NCBI RefSeq assembly: GCF_030817215.1
Contig: NZ_JAUSZA010000001.1
Coordinates: 3,384,501 to 3,448,500, forward strand
Direction: 5' to 3'
Length of the DNA stretch: 64,000 nucleotides
DNA from: Paenibacillus sp. V4I3
GTDB lineage: Bacteria; Bacillota; Bacilli; Paenibacillales; NBRC-103111
Shown one piece after another: positions 61,551-64,000 of the stretch. The stretch's first letter is position 1. Each line of letters opens with the position of its first letter. Position numbers and translations under genes: made by a program. A model generated the notes under the pieces. The model was not told the origin of the DNA. It made no database searches and worked only from the letters and a program-made list of their open reading frames with translations.

Positions 61551-64000
61551 ATGAAAGGGCTTACTTTCAGAAATGCGTTTAAGCGCATTTTGTCTATCGT
61601 TGTTTCCATTACTTTTATGGCCACGCTCCTGCCTTTATCGGCAGGAGTAGCTGCAGCAGCAGACACAACAGCTCAATCGATTATGACGGAGTATCAACCA
61701 ACGATTACTGAGACCATCGATGCAAGCGGTTTCAAACATCCCGGTGTCGGACTTACCAAGGATGTTCTTGAAAATATGAGGACCGAGGTACGGGCGCAAA
61801 AAGAACCTTGGAATACCTATTTTAACGCGATGCTTACCTCTTCATCCGCTTCTAAGACCGTCACGTCCAGCAATCAGAGCGGCACCGATTCTACGAAACC
61901 GGGCACTTATACATTTAATAGTCAGGGCGTTGAATCCAAATTTATTGCAGATGCTTTGAAAGCGTATACCCAGGCGATTTTGTATGTTGTAACCGGTGAT
62001 GAGACTTACCGGGCCAATGCGATGCATATTATCCGGATATGGTCCCAGATGGATCCTGGGCAATACGCGTATTATAACGATGCGCATATTCACTCGGGAA
62101 TCCCGCTCAACCGTATGGTTACCGCAGCGGAAATCTTGAGATATTCCAGCTATCAAACTGCATCACTTGCGTGGACGGATCAAGATACGGCTAATTTTAC
62201 GACCAATCTGATTACGCCGGTCATCGAAACCTTACAGCATAATAACAATTATTTTATGAACCAGCATCTTTATCCGCTAATTGGTGCTATGGCGGGTTAT
62301 ATCTTTACCGGCAACAGAGACCGATATTATGAGGGCGTAGAGTGGTTTACCGTTAACAAGACGGCTGTAGACCAGGGGCAAAACGGCTCCATTAAGCAAT
62401 TATTCAGATTGGTGACTAAAAATGACTTGACAGGTGAGACGGTTGATCCACCGGTAGTTCAACACGTCGAAATGGGCCGCGACCAAGCGCACGGCGCCGG
62501 AGACGTCACCAATATGGAACTTTTGGCGCGTTTATTGCTTGCCCAGGGAACCAAGGTAGATCCGGTGGAAGGGACGCTTTCCACAGCGCCGAATGCTGTA
62601 GGTCCTTACGAATTTCTGAATGACCGAATCCTGGACGCTTCTGAGTTTTTTGCCAACTACATGTTGGGTAACGATACACCGTGGGTTCCTACTGCGGCAC
62701 ATACCGATGCCAACGGCAATCCAACCATCATTTATAAACAACTGGCAGGTGGTTATAGAGGAAGGCTGACACAAAATACGTGGGAGCTGTTCTATTACTA
62801 TAAGTATGTCAGAGGAATCAATATGGAAGAAAGAGCTCCTTACTTTACCAAAATGTTCTCTGATCGGGTGATTTACAATTGGGACGGAGTAGATGGAGGC
62901 GGAGATTTCTGGCTCTTTATCCCCCCGGCAGCCGAGGCTGAGGGTACCAAGTATCTTGTGAAGCCTATAGTAGATCCATATCGGGAAATTGAAGACCGGT
63001 ACTCGGCGCTCGACAGCAACTCTGCTACTATGCAAGATGGAGCGACTTCTTACGTTAAGATCAACGCAACGGAAGCGGGGAGCAGAATTGCGCTTGTTGG
63101 TTCCGGTAACGGGACGAGAAACATTGGATTCAGGATTCGGACCAATGGCGTAGCTAAAATGGAAGCGTTCGGTGATACATTAACGCTGCCGGATACCAAG
63201 GGGCAGTGGAGATATGTGACCTATGCGTTTAATGCTTACCAAGGCTTGGGCGATCTCCTTTATATCACTATTAAAGGCACTGGCACGACGGTTGATATCG
63301 ACCACATTAATGTGCAAGCAGGAACACTGCTGACACCACCGGTATTTACGGCGGGAAGTGCAGATTTGAATGTATTTACCTATGTAGGGTCTACTACCAC
63401 GATCAATTATGATTTCTCCGCAACGGACACAGGTGCAACCGATGTAGTCACTTATCAGATCGATAATAAGCCTGAGGGTGCCGTGTTCGATGAGAGCACT
63501 GGAGCATTTTCGTGGAAGCCGACACAAGTGGGGACCTATTCCTTCGTAGTTGAGGCGTCAGACGGAACTACGGTTACAACGAAGGACGTAAAAGTAGTAG
63601 CAACCAATGACCGGCAATCAGCAGTAATCGCAGTAATCGCTCCGTATAATGCCAATACACTTTATATTAGTTCGACTGTTAGTAATTATAATCAAGCGAA
63701 TGCTGACGTGATGAATGTGATCTCAAGTGCGTCTGATGATGTGTTCTATCAGAAACTGGCGAACTTGAGCAGTGCAGTTAAAGGGCTTCAAATATTGACG
63801 CCGTCGTTAAGCGACGAAAGCATGAATTATTCTAATATGTTTGTTTCTTCAACCTTCGGCACTGCAGTGCCAAACCTTTTGGATAATACTCCTGACAGCT
63901 TTGTATGTTATTGTGTAGCTCAGAATTTGAGTCATATCATGGACTTTGGGCCTAGCTTTAAAGTTTCGGCAACTGCTTTCCAGCTTCAGGTAAGAGCCAG
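61551..64000 (+). CDS. Secreted alginate-lyase-family enzyme with Ig-like and binding modules (3' end outside window)
   Basis: The frame is open from the ATG at 61551 (GGGGGAG upstream) to the window end, over 816 codons. Signal peptide (VVSITFMATLLPLSAGVAAA). Catalytic alpha/alpha-barrel of alginate-lyase type: KHPGVGLTKDVLENMRTEVR, then NNNYFMNQHLYPLIGAMAGY and VEMGRDQAHGAGDVTNMELL with the His/Tyr positions expected of such lyases. Then a carbohydrate-binding-like region, a putative Ig domain (PEGAVFDESTGAFSWKPTQV) and a beta-rich module. It would cut polysaccharide outside the cell and feed the importer upstream. Confidence 0.85.
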   Translation, partial: MKGLTFRNAFKRILSIVVSITFMATLLPLSAGVAAAADTTAQSIMTEYQPTITETIDASGFKHPGVGLTKDVLENMRTEVRAQKEPWNTYFNAMLTSSSASKTVTSSNQSGTDSTKPGTYTFNSQGVESKFIADALKAYTQAILYVVTGDETYRANAMHIIRIWSQMDPGQYAYYNDAHIHSGIPLNRMVTAAEILRYSSYQTASLAWTDQDTANFTTNLITPVIETLQHNNNYFMNQHLYPLIGAMAGYIFTGNRDRYYEGVEWFTVNKTAVDQGQNGSIKQLFRLVTKNDLTGETVDPPVVQHVEMGRDQAHGAGDVTNMELLARLLLAQGTKVDPVEGTLSTAPNAVGPYEFLNDRILDASEFFANYMLGNDTPWVPTAAHTDANGNPTIIYKQLAGGYRGRLTQNTWELFYYYKYVRGINMEERAPYFTKMFSDRVIYNWDGVDGGGDFWLFIPPAAEAEGTKYLVKPIVDPYREIEDRYSALDSNSATMQDGATSYVKINATEAGSRIALVGSGNGTRNIGFRIRTNGVAKMEAFGDTLTLPDTKGQWRYVTYAFNAYQGLGDLLYITIKGTGTTVDIDHINVQAGTLLTPPVFTAGSADLNVFTYVGSTTTINYDFSATDTGATDVVTYQIDNKPEGAVFDESTGAFSWKPTQVGTYSFVVEASDGTTVTTKDVKVVATNDRQSAVIAVIAPYNANTLYISSTVSNYNQANADVMNVISSASDDVFYQKLANLSSAVKGLQILTPSLSDESMNYSNMFVSSTFGTAVPNLLDNTPDSFVCYCVAQNLSHIMDFGPSFKVSATAFQLQVRA

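Overview
The window looks like chromosome from a Paenibacillus-type soil Firmicute. This rests on several sequence features: carbohydrate ABC importers paired with YesM/YesN-type two-component systems or large membrane AraC regulators, an S-layer-homology (SLH) surface protein, HutP-controlled histidine degradation, CcpA cre boxes, TTG/GTG starts with strong AGGAGG ribosome sites, and moderate GC. No rRNA, tRNA, CRISPR array or intact transposase gene was seen.

Layout. 1-5.9 kb: end of a sugar ABC importer (binding protein, two permeases) followed by its sensor kinase and AraC-type response regulator. 6.2-16.2 kb: an accessory island. It begins with a SinR-like repressor divergent from a 38-residue peptide gene, whose terminator region recurs at 16.0 kb. 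Between the two copies lies a 7,389-bp TGT...ACA element (6987-14375). It has multi-site ends and a 5-bp target duplication (GAAAT), and its main cargo is a 2,028-residue SLH protein with a seven-repeat propeller and eight Ig-like repeats. The element sits inside the end of a related, decayed element, and is followed by a ParA plus ribbon-helix-helix partition pair. 16.2-36.3 kb: a gene graveyard, with small stress and detoxification genes mixed with clear pseudogenes (VOC dioxygenase, lipocalin-like, MocR, ArsI tail, DUF3231, DUF3977/cupin chimera, serine hydrolase) and copies of a dispersed hairpin repeat. An intact five-gene ArsR/DoxX/SRPBCC operon, two drug-efflux genes and a helveticin-J-like bacteriocin gene lie among them.

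36.4-38.5 kb: TetR repressor and its MFS pump, with three identical operators between them. 39.0-45.1 kb: a sugar-acid operon (GntR, SDR, enolase-superfamily dehydratase), an AraC regulator and a GH127 beta-L-arabinofuranosidase-type enzyme. 45.4-50.9 kb: a YtrA-like GntR/ABC operon, an MDR oxidoreductase, membrane proteins, and an ECF41 sigma factor with its AhpD-like target gene. 51.1-53.4 kb: hutP-hutH with a cre box and a HutP-type terminator. 53.6-64.0 kb: a polysaccharide-use locus (membrane AraC regulator, LplB/YtcP/LplA-type importer, GH28-like hydrolase, and a secreted alginate-lyase-like enzyme running off the window). The importer and lyase units share a conserved promoter block.

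The most novel item is the 7.4-kb transposase-less element carrying the giant surface protein. Removing it with one GAAAT copy restores a perfect 30-bp tandem repeat in the target.
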